Shown here: positions 1 through 7,550 of the stretch, piece after piece | Layout: every line of letters starts with the position of its first letter | Numbering within the stretch: the stretch's first letter is position 1 | Source of the DNA: Frigoriglobus tundricola | Lineage (GTDB): Bacteria > Planctomycetota > Planctomycetia > Gemmatales > Gemmataceae | Length of the DNA: 64,000 bases | Reading direction: 5' to 3' | Assembly (NCBI RefSeq): GCF_013128195.2 | Contig: NZ_CP053452.2 | Span: forward strand, 868,001-932,000 | Program-made: the position numbers and the translations under genes | Notes under the pieces: model-generated | Database searches by the model: none | The model's input: the letters and a program-made list of their open reading frames with translations, nothing else | Told to the model about the DNA's origin: nothing

Positions 1-564
1 TCCGGCATCGTGAAGACGCGCGCCGGGTCGGTGACCTTCGACGGCCACGACCTCACCCGCGTGGCCGCGCACAACATCGTGAAGCTCGGCCTCGCGCAGT
101 CGCCGGAGGGCCGGAAGATCTTCCCGCGCCTGACCGTGCGCGAGAACCTGGAGATGGGGGCGTTCACCCGCACCGATCCCGACGGCGTGAGGGCCGACAT
201 CCAGAAGGCCTACACGATGTTCCCGATCCTGGAGAAGCGCCAGGCGCAGGCCGGCGGGCTGCTCTCCGGCGGCGAACAACAGATGCTCGCCATCGCCCGC
301 GCGCTCATGTCGCGGCCGAAATTGCTGCTGCTCGACGAGCCCTCGCTCGGCCTCGCGCCGCAGATCGTGGTGCAGATCTTCGACATCGTCAAGGAGCTGA
401 ACAAGCAGGGCGTGTCGGTGCTGCTGGTGGAACAGAACGCGCGGATGGCGCTGAAGGTCGCCCACCGCGGCTACGTGCTCGAAACCGGCCGCATCACCTG
501 CACCGACCGGGCCGACGTCCTCCTCCACGACCCGCGCATCCGCGAGGCGTACCTGGGGGAGTAA
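1..564 (+). CDS. livF: Branched-chain amino acid ABC transporter ATP-binding protein LivF (5' end outside window)
   Basis: The frame is open from base 1 and ends at TAA 562-564, giving 187 codons against about 235 for the family, so the start and the Walker A motif lie upstream. Visible are the family segment SPEGRKIFPRLTVREN, the ABC signature LSGGEQQML, Walker B LLLLDEPSLGLAP and the switch region VEQNARMAL. In the Liv/Urt systems this subunit powers uptake of branched-chain amino acids or urea from the cytoplasmic face. The partner genes should lie before the window. LivF is preferred over UrtE on general similarity only; the substrate is not proven here. Confidence 0.9.
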   Translation, partial: SGIVKTRAGSVTFDGHDLTRVAAHNIVKLGLAQSPEGRKIFPRLTVRENLEMGAFTRTDPDGVRADIQKAYTMFPILEKRQAQAGGLLSGGEQQMLAIARALMSRPKLLLLDEPSLGLAPQIVVQIFDIVKELNKQGVSVLLVEQNARMALKVAHRGYVLETGRITCTDRADVLLHDPRIREAYLGE

Positions 565-736
565 ATCCGCGGGCAGTGGACGGTGAAGAGTGGGCAGTGA
601 AGAGTGGGCAGTGGGCAGTGGACTGCTATCATCGGCACTCTGATCCGAACAAGTCACGTAGTGATACAACGATCAATACTACCCACTGCTCACTCTTCAC
701 TGCCCACTGCCCACTCCTTACTGCCCACTAACGAAG
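565..736. repeat. Palindromic repeat, family 'gggcagtggg'
   Basis: Left arm 571-623 is built of gggcagtgg and gtgaagagtg units. The right arm 681-729 carries their reverse complements (cactcttcac, cactgcccac), with a unique spacer of about 57 bases. The element starts seven bases after the livF stop and ends eight bases before the next ATG, so no Shine-Dalgarno sequence is left in front of that gene. A related copy is at 2644-2764. Confidence 0.85.
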
Positions 737-1843
737 ATGAAGCTCTCCCGCCTCACCACCGATCACCTGCGCGTGCCGCTCGGCAAGCCGACGCGCGTGT
801 CGCTCACCGACCCGAAACCGGCCGCGCCCGACGTGGTCGATGTCGTTGTCGTTCGGCTCGAAACGGACACCGGCGTCACCGGCCTCGGCTTCACGTACAC
901 GCTCGGCGCGGGCGGCGCCGCTCTACGGGCGCTCATCGACACCGAACTGGGGCACGTGGTCGCGGGCGAAGACCCGCGCGACACCGACCGCCTGCTCGCG
1001 CGGGCGGAAGCCCGGTTCCGGGCGGTCGGCTTCGGCGGGCTCGCGGCGCGGGCGTACTGCGCCATCGACATCGCACTCTGGGACGCGAAGGCGCGGGCCG
1101 CCGGCGTGCCACTCGCGAAGTTGCTCGGCGGCGCGAAGCCGGCCGCGGCGTTCGTGGTCTCCGACGCGGCAACTATCGGGCGCGACTCCGGCGAAGCCCT
1201 CAAGGCCGCGAAGCCGCTGCTGAAACAAGGGGCCGTCGGCGTGCGCGTCGAGGTGGGTGTGGGTGACGTTCAGGCCGATGCAGAACGGGTGCGCGAGATT
1301 CAGGACGGGCTCGGTGAAGACGGGTGGATCGCCGTGACCGCCGACGGCCGCTTCGACCTGAGTACGGCGCTCGCGCTAACGCACTTCTTCGAGGACGTGG
1401 GCGTCGATGTGTTCGAAGACCCGATCCCGGCGGCGGACGCGGTCGGGTACGAGAAGCTCGCCCGACTCGCGGAGGTGCCGATCGCGGTCGGCGCGACGTT
1501 CGACACCCGCGACGCGTTCTTCCGCGTCATCCGCGAGGGCACCATCCGCACGATCCGCCCGGACGTGTGCCGTCTGGGCGGCATCACGCCGCTCTTGAAG
1601 GTGGCCGCGGTGGCGGAGGCCTATCACGTCGCGGTTTCGCCGGTGCGGCTGCCGGAAGTGGGCGTCCATCTCGCGTGCGGTCTGGCGTCGGTGCCGCACG
1701 TCGATTCGGTGTCGTGGTTCCGCGACGTGTTCACCGGCGGTCCCGGCATCGACGGCGGGAAGATGTCACCGAGCGGTCAGCCGGGGCTGGGGCTCACGTT
1801 GAATGAGGAAGTCGCGGGGAAGTACCGGGTGTTACCGGGGTAA
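737..1843 (+). CDS. Enolase-superfamily (mandelate racemase/muconate lactonizing enzyme-like) protein with altered active site
   Basis: This 368-residue protein has the capping domain and (beta/alpha)7-beta barrel layout of the family, including ALWDAKARA, VFEDPI (217) and RPDVCRLGGITPLL. Several residues that normally do catalysis look replaced. The Lys-x-Lys pair after the barrel entry reads Arg160-Val-Glu162, the third metal ligand after the VG of VGATFD is Ala243 rather than Glu, and the usual SPH histidine is SPV (Val283). Asp193 and Glu217, two metal-ligand positions, remain. The fold assignment is firm, but the substrate is unknown and ordinary racemase/dehydratase chemistry is doubtful. 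No Shine-Dalgarno is visible because a repeat abuts the start. Confidence 0.8.
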   Translation: MKLSRLTTDHLRVPLGKPTRVSLTDPKPAAPDVVDVVVVRLETDTGVTGLGFTYTLGAGGAALRALIDTELGHVVAGEDPRDTDRLLARAEARFRAVGFGGLAARAYCAIDIALWDAKARAAGVPLAKLLGGAKPAAAFVVSDAATIGRDSGEALKAAKPLLKQGAVGVRVEVGVGDVQADAERVREIQDGLGEDGWIAVTADGRFDLSTALALTHFFEDVGVDVFEDPIPAADAVGYEKLARLAEVPIAVGATFDTRDAFFRVIREGTIRTIRPDVCRLGGITPLLKVAAVAEAYHVAVSPVRLPEVGVHLACGLASVPHVDSVSWFRDVFTGGPGIDGGKMSPSGQPGLGLTLNEEVAGKYRVLPG

Positions 1844-1878
1844 CACCTTCTCCCTCCGGATCGCCGCCCACGCGAAGA

Positions 1879-2093
1879 AGACCCACCCCCCGGCCCCCCT
1901 CCTCTCTCTCCCCGGCCCTGTCAGCAGAGCTTCTCGCGGGTCGGGGAAGGGAGGGGGGTGAACGCGCGCAAAGCCTCCTGCGATCCTCTGGAGGTACCGA
2001 GACTTCGAAGGTCTTGCTCCCCTGCCTTCCCCGACCCGCGAGAAGCTCTGCTGACAGGGCCGGGGAGAGAGAGGGAGGGGTTGGGGGTGGGTT
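1879..2093. repeat. Long palindrome with 49-bp perfect arms
   Basis: Bases 1902-1950 and 2025-2073 are perfect reverse complements (core cagcagagcttctcgcgggt). Imperfect complementarity extends outward to about 1879 and 2093 through C-rich and G-rich tracts. The 74-base loop contains a smaller imperfect dyad. It fills most of the 331-base gap between the enolase-family gene and the RidA gene; no gene is seen there. It resembles a MITE or a large cruciform, with no transposase. Confidence 0.9.
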
Positions 2094-2174
2094 CTTTGCT
2101 CGGTTGCTTGCCCCCGCGCCGCCGTCGGATTATCACTATGCCAGTGTCGCGAGCATCATAACCGGAGAAGCACC

Positions 2175-2639
2175 ATGAGCACCCCCGAGAAGCGGGTCCA
2201 GGAACTGCACCTCACACTCCCCCCGGCGCCCAAGCCGGTCGCGGTGTACAAGACCGCCGTCAAGTTCGGCACGCTGTTGTACGTCTCCGGGCACGGCCCG
2301 CTGAAAGCCGACAAGTCACTCATCACCGGCCGGCTCGGTCAGGACATGACTTTGGAGCAGGGTAAGGAAGCCGCCCGGCAGACCGGGCTCGCCATCCTCG
2401 CCACCGTCAAGGACACGCTCGGCTCGCTCGACAAGGTGAAGCGGCTCATCAAGACGTTCGGCATGGTCAACTGCACCGACGACTTCCTCGACCAGCCGAA
2501 GGTCATCAACGGGTTCTCGGAGCTGATGAAGGACGTGTTCGGCGACGACGGCATCGGTGCCCGCAGCGCGGTCGGTCACAACTCGCTGCCGGGCAACATT
2601 GCGGTCGAGATCGAGTGCATCTTTGAAGTCGAAGGGTGA
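2175..2639 (+). CDS. RidA/YjgF/UK114 family protein
   Basis: This 154-residue protein has the family core: LLYVSGHGPL near the N terminus, EAARQTGLAILATVKDTLG in the middle, and a C-terminal segment with ARSAVGHNSLPGNIAVEIE that holds the conserved Arg of the substrate pocket. Classic RidA enzymes deaminate reactive enamine/imine intermediates released by PLP enzymes. This copy is longer than the 128-residue archetype and belongs to a broader subfamily, so the exact substrate is uncertain. The start is supported by GGAG in cataaccggagaagcacc just upstream. It is probably cytoplasmic and monocistronic. Confidence 0.88.
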   Translation: MSTPEKRVQELHLTLPPAPKPVAVYKTAVKFGTLLYVSGHGPLKADKSLITGRLGQDMTLEQGKEAARQTGLAILATVKDTLGSLDKVKRLIKTFGMVNCTDDFLDQPKVINGFSELMKDVFGDDGIGARSAVGHNSLPGNIAVEIECIFEVEG

Positions 2640-2643
2640 GAAG

Positions 2644-2764
2644 CGGGCAGTGAGTTGTGGGCAGTGGGCAGTGGGCAAAAAGACAGAGGGCAGAGAGGAC
2701 AGATTGCTCCGTCTTCTCTGCCCTCTGCCCACTCTCCACTGCCCACTGCCCACTGCCCACTACT
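2644..2764. repeat. Composite palindromic repeat between convergent genes
   Basis: The outer arms repeat gggcagtggg on the left and cccactgccc on the right, as at 565-736. Nested inside is a second dyad made of cagagggcagagaggac and ctctgccctctgccc, the same unit found inside bioF at 7668-7791. The element runs from just after the RidA stop almost to the stop of the convergent gene at 2769, so it may double as a bidirectional terminator. Confidence 0.85.
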
Positions 2765-2768
2765 CACT

Positions 2769-3212
2769 TCAGAACGCCGCTTTCACCAGTCCGTCCACGT
2801 CGTCCTCGGTGGCGAAGGTGCCGCCGACGAACTCAGCGAACCGCTCGCGTTCCGGCGTCCACTTGCTCCCCACAACAACCACCTTCAGCTCTGGTTGCGT
2901 GTGGCGGAGTTTGGCGCACGCGAGGTACCCGCTCTCGTCGCCCGCGGTTTCGGACAACAGGATCGCGTGCGGGTCGGTTTCGGCAGCGGCGGCGTGAACG
3001 TCGTGTTCGCCCGTGACGGTGTGGACCTCCCAGCCCAACCGGCGGAACTGGTCGGCGACCTTCGCGCCGAGTTTGAAGCCGCCGGCCATCACCACGCGCC
3101 GGTTGCCGCGCGACGGGGTCGCGACCGCTCCGGCGCAACGGAACGCTTCGAGCCGGCAGGGCTTACCGGCGGCTGTCGCGGTCGTGTTGCGTGCGTTCAC
3201 TTTAATGCTCAT
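2769..3212 (-). CDS. Response-regulator receiver-like protein, probably degenerate
   Basis: This is a 147-residue protein. After a basic, low-complexity N terminus of about 38 residues comes an alternating beta/alpha stretch. It includes VVMAGGFKLGAKVADQFRRL, a strand HAILLSETAGDESG at the place of the phospho-acceptor strand, KVVVVGSKW, and a closing FATEDDVDGLVKAAF. The shape resembles a CheY-type receiver, but the acidic cluster and the phosphorylatable Asp in a typical LxDxxMP context are not clear. The start was chosen at ATG 3212 because GAGAGG lies a few bases upstream; reading further upstream gives implausible Arg-rich sequence. Function is unknown. Confidence 0.6.
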   Translation of the reverse strand: MSIKVNARNTTATAAGKPCRLEAFRCAGAVATPSRGNRRVVMAGGFKLGAKVADQFRRLGWEVHTVTGEHDVHAAAAETDPHAILLSETAGDESGYLACAKLRHTQPELKVVVVGSKWTPERERFAEFVGGTFATEDDVDGLVKAAF

Positions 3213-3583
3213 GGTCCTCTCGTCCTTTCCTACCGACGCAAACCAGACACGGCAGTTTCCCTTTAGTTCGCACCCCGAAGGACGAACTTGCGCGCTCAAA
3301 GAAAAAATCGAACGGATCGCACGCAGTCGACGCGGCAGCGCCGCGGTCGGTGGGAGATCGGCTGGTCGGACGCCGGTGTACTCCATGCCTCCGCCGGAAC
3401 TCACGGTTGGAACCGATCTTCCGACGATTCCACCCCCGAGGTGGTAAACACCGCGAGGGGGAGATAGGAAGATACGGGACGCCGAGCGCACCGTCGAGGT
3501 CGGATGTTGTAAGTCGCACTCTCTACAATCCAATACAAGCAGTACCCGTTCCACTTTCTCCCAATTTTCTCCGAGGTCCGAAT
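3213..3583. other. Divergent intergenic region
   Basis: No gene is seen in this 371-base gap. It separates the minus-strand receiver-like gene from the plus-strand sugar isomerase, so both promoters should lie here. A TACAAT at 3524-3529, about 55 bases before ATG 3584, is a possible -10 box, but no convincing -35 element accompanies it. Confidence 0.4.
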
Positions 3584-4528
3584 ATGGCTAAAGCCCGCAT
3601 CTCCATCGGCACCTGGGCGTACCTGTTCAACCAGGAACAGCCGACGACCGATTTCCACGTGATTCTGCACAAGTTGCAGGACCTGGGCTACGACGGTGTG
3701 GAACTGGGTAGCTTCGGCCCGCACCCCAGCCCGGTGTCGCACCCGACGAAGGCCAGCCGCCAGAAGCTCCGCAAGACCATCGCCGACCACGGCCTCGCGT
3801 TGTCCGGCATCGCGGTGGACCTGTGGGCGTTCAAGAACCCCGGTACGTCCATAATGGACGAGAACCCGGCCGCGTATCTCACGGCGTTCCTCGGATGGTG
3901 CCAGTTCGCCGCCGACCTCGATGTTAAGACGATCCGCGTGGACACGGTGATTGCCCCGAATTATTTCGAGGTCGATCCGGAGGGCCAGAAGCTCGGCGCG
4001 CAAGCGGGTCTGGAACGGATCGCCGCGGCCTGGGACAAAGCGAGCAAGATGGCCGCCGATTACGGCATGAACATTTGCTGGGAGTTCGAGCCGGGGTTCG
4101 CCTTCAACAAGCCCTCGGACATCCTCCAACTGGTGGACGCGGTGCGGGCCAAGGGGAACAGCAACTTCGGCGTGCTGTACGACACCTGCCACGCGCACAT
4201 GTGCGCCGTGATCGGCGCGAACCAGACCGGCGCGAAGGAAACGCTCGCGGGCGGCGAACTCGAGCTGTTGGAGAAGCTCAAGGGGAAGATCACGCACGTC
4301 CACGTGATCGACAGCGACGGCAGCCTGAACGAACACAACACAAGCACCCACAACCCGTTCGGCACGGGCAACCTGGACTTCGACAAACTCGCCCCGGCGC
4401 TCCTGAACGCCGGCGTGCCGCACGACTGGTGGTGCGTCGATCTGTGCTTCTGGCCGCACGCGTGGGACGTGACCGCGCAGAGCAAGAAGTACCTCGACAA
4501 GCTCCGCGAGAAGTACGCTGCGGCGTAA
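3584..4528 (+). CDS. Sugar phosphate isomerase/epimerase (xylose isomerase-like TIM barrel)
   Basis: This 314-residue protein belongs to the AP-endonuclease family 2/xylose isomerase-like TIM-barrel superfamily. The N terminus ISIGTWAYLF forms the first strand. DLGYDGVELGSFGPHP follows, and the usual metal-binding residues sit in WEFEPG, LYDTCHAHM and HVHVIDSDG, with DWWCVDLCFWP near the C terminus. Such enzymes interconvert keto and aldo sugars or epimerise them with a divalent metal; the substrate cannot be read from sequence. ATG 3584 starts directly at the barrel. The longer frame upstream is Arg-rich and not family-like. It is cytoplasmic, and no operon partner is seen. Confidence 0.85.
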   Translation: MAKARISIGTWAYLFNQEQPTTDFHVILHKLQDLGYDGVELGSFGPHPSPVSHPTKASRQKLRKTIADHGLALSGIAVDLWAFKNPGTSIMDENPAAYLTAFLGWCQFAADLDVKTIRVDTVIAPNYFEVDPEGQKLGAQAGLERIAAAWDKASKMAADYGMNICWEFEPGFAFNKPSDILQLVDAVRAKGNSNFGVLYDTCHAHMCAVIGANQTGAKETLAGGELELLEKLKGKITHVHVIDSDGSLNEHNTSTHNPFGTGNLDFDKLAPALLNAGVPHDWWCVDLCFWPHAWDVTAQSKKYLDKLREKYAAA

Positions 4529-4547
4529 CACAGACCGAAAGCAGAAA

Positions 4548-4580
4548 CCTCGGCGAGCGGGGGGCGTGAGCCCCCCGAGG
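4548..4580 (+). terminator. Hairpin after sugar isomerase gene
   Basis: A run of six G (4559-4564) pairs with six C (4571-4576) across the loop cgtgag, and cctcg/cgagg can extend the stem. It lies 20 bases after the stop codon and between convergent genes, so termination is likely, though there is no T tract. The sequence reads like a dispersed G/C palindrome. Confidence 0.55.
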
Positions 4581-4756
4581 CGACCGATCCCCATACGCGG
4601 TTCGGTTGCGCGTGCGTGACGTTGGCGGTACGGTCCCGCAATACGAACCGGTTCGGTCGTCGCCAACGGCACCTTCGGCACGGGTTCCGCGCCCGCCAGC
4701 GGACGCGCTGACGCTGACCGAGGCGGACGCGTCCGAGATGCTCCCGCACTTCCGAT

Positions 4757-5530
4757 TCAGGCCGGACGGTGACCGACGGCCCACACCCACGCCTGAGCGA
4801 ACAGCGCACCCGGTGCGTCCGCCCATGCTCTCAGGCCGTCACCCAGACCGGAGAAAGCGGTGTCCGTTTCCCGGTCCAGCCGGGCGGCGAGATACTCGGC
4901 GATCCGCTTCCGATCCGGGTAACACTCGTACCACGCTCCGGTCGTCACGCGTGTGAACCCGGCCCCCAGCAGCCACCCGGCCAGTTTCCGTCCCGCCCCG
5001 GTGTCCCCGCCGGCCCGGGTCTGCACCGTCCGGTAGGCGGCAACGGCCGCGTCCGCTCGCGGATCGGCGGGCGCGAGCAAGAACCCGTCCCAGTCCGGAG
5101 AGCACACCCCGACCACTCCGCTCGGGGCGAGTACCCGGTACGCCTCGCGAGCGACCGCCAGCGGGTCCGGCAGGTGCTCGAAGAGGGCGTGCGCGAAGAC
5201 CGCGTCGAACGCGCCCGGCCCGAACCGGAGCGCGGCCGCGTCCCCGGACTCGAACTCGACGTTCCCCGCGCCGCACCGCTCGGCGTGCGCGCGGGCGGTT
5301 TCGGCCTGCCCGGCGGCCGCATCCACTCCCACCACGCGGCCGGGCGCGACAACTTCTGCCAAACCGACGGTGACGGTCCCCGGCCCGCACCCGAGGTCCA
5401 ACAACCGCGTTCCGGTCGTGAGGTGCGGGAGCAGAAAATGGGCGTGGGTAGCGGCCGTCCGTCGGGCCATGAAGCGAACGGCGCCCGGAGAGTAGCCGGG
5501 CGTGTAGGTGGGCACCGGGTGCGTGGACAT
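4757..5530 (-). CDS. SAM-dependent class I methyltransferase
   Basis: This 257-residue protein shows motif I LLDLGCGPGTVTVGLAE, the acidic end of strand 2 (VVGVDAAAGQ), FESGDAAALRFGPGAFD and FAHALFEHLPDP, the classic Rossmann order of small-molecule methyltransferases of the UbiE/COQ5-like group. It transfers a methyl group from S-adenosylmethionine; the acceptor is unknown. ATG 5530 is preceded by GGAGAACC. It is divergently transcribed from the IlvY-like regulator over a 121-base gap, so it is a candidate target of that regulator, which is inference from layout. Confidence 0.85.
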   Translation of the reverse strand: MSTHPVPTYTPGYSPGAVRFMARRTAATHAHFLLPHLTTGTRLLDLGCGPGTVTVGLAEVVAPGRVVGVDAAAGQAETARAHAERCGAGNVEFESGDAAALRFGPGAFDAVFAHALFEHLPDPLAVAREAYRVLAPSGVVGVCSPDWDGFLLAPADPRADAAVAAYRTVQTRAGGDTGAGRKLAGWLLGAGFTRVTTGAWYECYPDRKRIAEYLAARLDRETDTAFSGLGDGLRAWADAPGALFAQAWVWAVGHRPA

Positions 5531-5651
5531 GCTGGTTCTCCTGTCGGGCGACTCCGGACAGAGTACCTCCTGGGCACCCGTTGCGTCGAACGACATCCGG
5601 GCACTACATTGTTGCTTGAAACGCAACGCCGGCACCTGCCCCCACGCCACC
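5531..5651. promoter_or_regulatory. Divergent promoter with dyads suited to a LysR-type regulator
   Basis: A 17-base dyad gttgcttgaaacgcaac lies at 5611-5627, 25 bases before the ilvY-like ATG. A weaker dyad, cgtt-gcgtcg-aacg, is at 5579-5592. Paired dyads between divergent genes are the usual arrangement for LysR regulators that repress themselves and activate the neighbour. No binding data are implied. Confidence 0.5.
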
Positions 5652-6527
5652 ATGCACCTGGACGATCTGCGCCTGTTCCTGGACCTGGCCGATTCGCTCC
5701 ATTTCGGCCGCGCCGCCGCCGCCGGGCACCGTACCCCTTCGGCCGTCAGCCGCGCGGTGGCCCGGTTGGAACGTGCGGTCGGCCGCCGCCTGTTCGAGCG
5801 GGGCCGCGGCGGCGTGCGCCTGACCCCGGCCGGCGAGACGTTCCGCCGGTTCGCGGCCGATACCCTGGGCAACTACGCCGATCTGAGATCCGGACTGGGG
5901 GGATCGGGCGGCGGGCTGACGGGCACGCTGACCGTCTACGGTACAACCACGGCCGCCGTGGCCGTATTGGCTCCCGTGCTGAGGCGGTTCCGCGACCGGC
6001 ACCCGGCCGCAGCGCTCACCCTTCAGACCGGTGACGTGGAGGGCGCCTGGGACCGGGTCCGGTCCGGAGCGGCGGACGTGGCGGTGGCGATCCGTCCCGC
6101 ACGGCCGGTCGCGGGGCTGCACTTCACCCCCGTGACCTCCACGGCGGTCCGAATGTACGCGCCAGCGGACCCCGGTCCGGTTCGCACCGCCCTGGCCCGG
6201 AGACCGGTGAAGTGGGCCGAAGTGCCGGTCGTCGCCCCGCCTCCGGGACCGCTGCGGGACCGGTTGGACCGGTGGTTTCGGAACAAAAAGGTGAACCCGA
6301 AGGTGATCGCGACCGTGGCCGGGAGCGAAGCGCTGGTCGGGATGATCGGGCTCGGGTTCGGCATCGGGGTCGCGGCCGAACTGGTGGTATCGGGAACGGC
6401 CGGGCGCCTGGTGGAACCGGTGGCGAGCGGACCGCCCCTGCCCCCGCTCACGATCGGGCTGTGTTGCCGCGCCGAGCGCGTGCGCGTCCCCGAAGTCCGC
6501 GCGCTGCTGGAAGCCTCCAGCGGGTGA
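5652..6527 (+). CDS. ilvY: LysR-family regulator resembling IlvY
   Basis: This 291-residue protein has an N-terminal winged helix-turn-helix (LRLFLDLADSLHFGRAAA, then SAVSRAVARLE and LTPAGE) and a periplasmic-binding-protein-like effector domain. The order of segments follows E. coli IlvY closely, including HFGR, the LTGTLTVY region and DRWFRNKKVNPKVIATVAG, where IlvY has ELWFRRNKI. IlvY activates ilvC in response to acetolactate or acetohydroxybutyrate. Here no ilvC is adjacent; the divergent gene encodes a methyltransferase, so target and effector may differ. The start ATG 5652 lacks a strong Shine-Dalgarno but matches the family N terminus exactly. Confidence 0.75.
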   Translation: MHLDDLRLFLDLADSLHFGRAAAAGHRTPSAVSRAVARLERAVGRRLFERGRGGVRLTPAGETFRRFAADTLGNYADLRSGLGGSGGGLTGTLTVYGTTTAAVAVLAPVLRRFRDRHPAAALTLQTGDVEGAWDRVRSGAADVAVAIRPARPVAGLHFTPVTSTAVRMYAPADPGPVRTALARRPVKWAEVPVVAPPPGPLRDRLDRWFRNKKVNPKVIATVAGSEALVGMIGLGFGIGVAAELVVSGTAGRLVEPVASGPPLPPLTIGLCCRAERVRVPEVRALLEASSG

Positions 6528-6602
6528 CGGGTCGAATGTCGGGTGCGTCCGACCCCTGCGAGGAGGCTACTCGCGGGCCGTCGTGTACGTACAATTTCCG
6601 GG

Positions 6603-7550
6603 ATGAAAACACTCGACGAGTTCCGGTCCGCGTACCGACTCCCCCTGCCCGAACTGATCCTGCGAGCGGCGGAGGTTCACCGCACGCACCGCAACTATGC
6701 CGACGTGCAGCGGTGCGCGCTCCTTAGTATCAAAACCGGCGGCTGCCCCGAGGACTGCTCGTACTGTAGCCAGTCGGCGCACTACGACACGCCGGTCGGG
6801 CGCGCCCCGCTCATGACGGTCGACGAGGTCCGCGACCGCGCGGAGCAGGCGAGGGCCGCCGGCGCGACGCGGTTCTGCATGGGCGCCGCGTGGCGCGCCC
6901 CGAAGGACGGACCCGAGTTCGATCGCGTTCTCGAGATGGTGCGCACGGTGCGCGGGCTCGGGATGGAAGCCTGCGTCACGCTCGGGATGCTCACGGCGGA
7001 CCAGGCCCGCCGGTTGAGCGAGGCCGGGCTGACCGCGTACAACCACAACCTCGACACATCCCGCGAGTTCTACCCCCAGATCGTCACCACCCGGACCTAC
7101 GACGACCGGCTGGACACGCTCCGGGCCGTCGCGGCGGCCGGCATTTCGGTGTGTTCCGGCGGCATCATCGGAATGGGCGAGACCGAGGACGACCGGCTCC
7201 GGATGCTGGTCGAACTGGCGGCCCTGGCCACGCCCCCGGAGAGCGTGCCCATCAACTGTCTGATGCCGTCCAAGGGCACGCCGCTGGAAATGGCGCCGGC
7301 GGTCGATTCGATCGAACTCGTGCGCCTGATCGCGGTCGCCCGGATCGCCTTCCCGCGGGCGCGCGTCCGCCTCAGCGCCGGCCGCGACCGCATGAGCCGC
7401 GAACTGCAAATCCTCTGCTTCCTCGCCGGCGCCGACTCGGTGTTCTTCGGCGAGAAGCTCCTCACGGCCCCGAACCCGGACGAAACGGCCGACGCCGAAC
7501 TCTTCCGGGCAATGGGGCTGCCCGCGTCCGTGCCCGCGCACTGCTCATGA
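6603..7550 (+). CDS. bioB: Biotin synthase
   Basis: This 315-residue radical SAM enzyme inserts sulfur into dethiobiotin, the last step of biotin synthesis. The CxxxCxxC cluster motif is in [13 protein letters not shown] near residue 45. Other family marks are RFCMGAAWR, the [14 protein letters not shown] stretch and [10 protein letters not shown], and the auxiliary-cluster Arg region RVRLSAGRD is present. The length is normal. Its TGA overlaps the bioF ATG (ATGA at 7547-7550), so the two are probably translationally coupled. The start ATG 6603 lies beside weak upstream sequence; the upstream in-frame extension is not family-like. Confidence 0.97.
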   Translation: MKTLDEFRSAYRLPLPELILRAAEVHRTHRNYADVQRCALLSIKTGGCPEDCSYCSQSAHYDTPVGRAPLMTVDEVRDRAEQARAAGATRFCMGAAWRAPKDGPEFDRVLEMVRTVRGLGMEACVTLGMLTADQARRLSEAGLTAYNHNLDTSREFYPQIVTTRTYDDRLDTLRAVAAAGISVCSGGIIGMGETEDDRLRMLVELAALATPPESVPINCLMPSKGTPLEMAPAVDSIELVRLIAVARIAFPRARVRLSAGRDRMSRELQILCFLAGADSVFFGEKLLTAPNPDETADAELFRAMGLPASVPAHCS

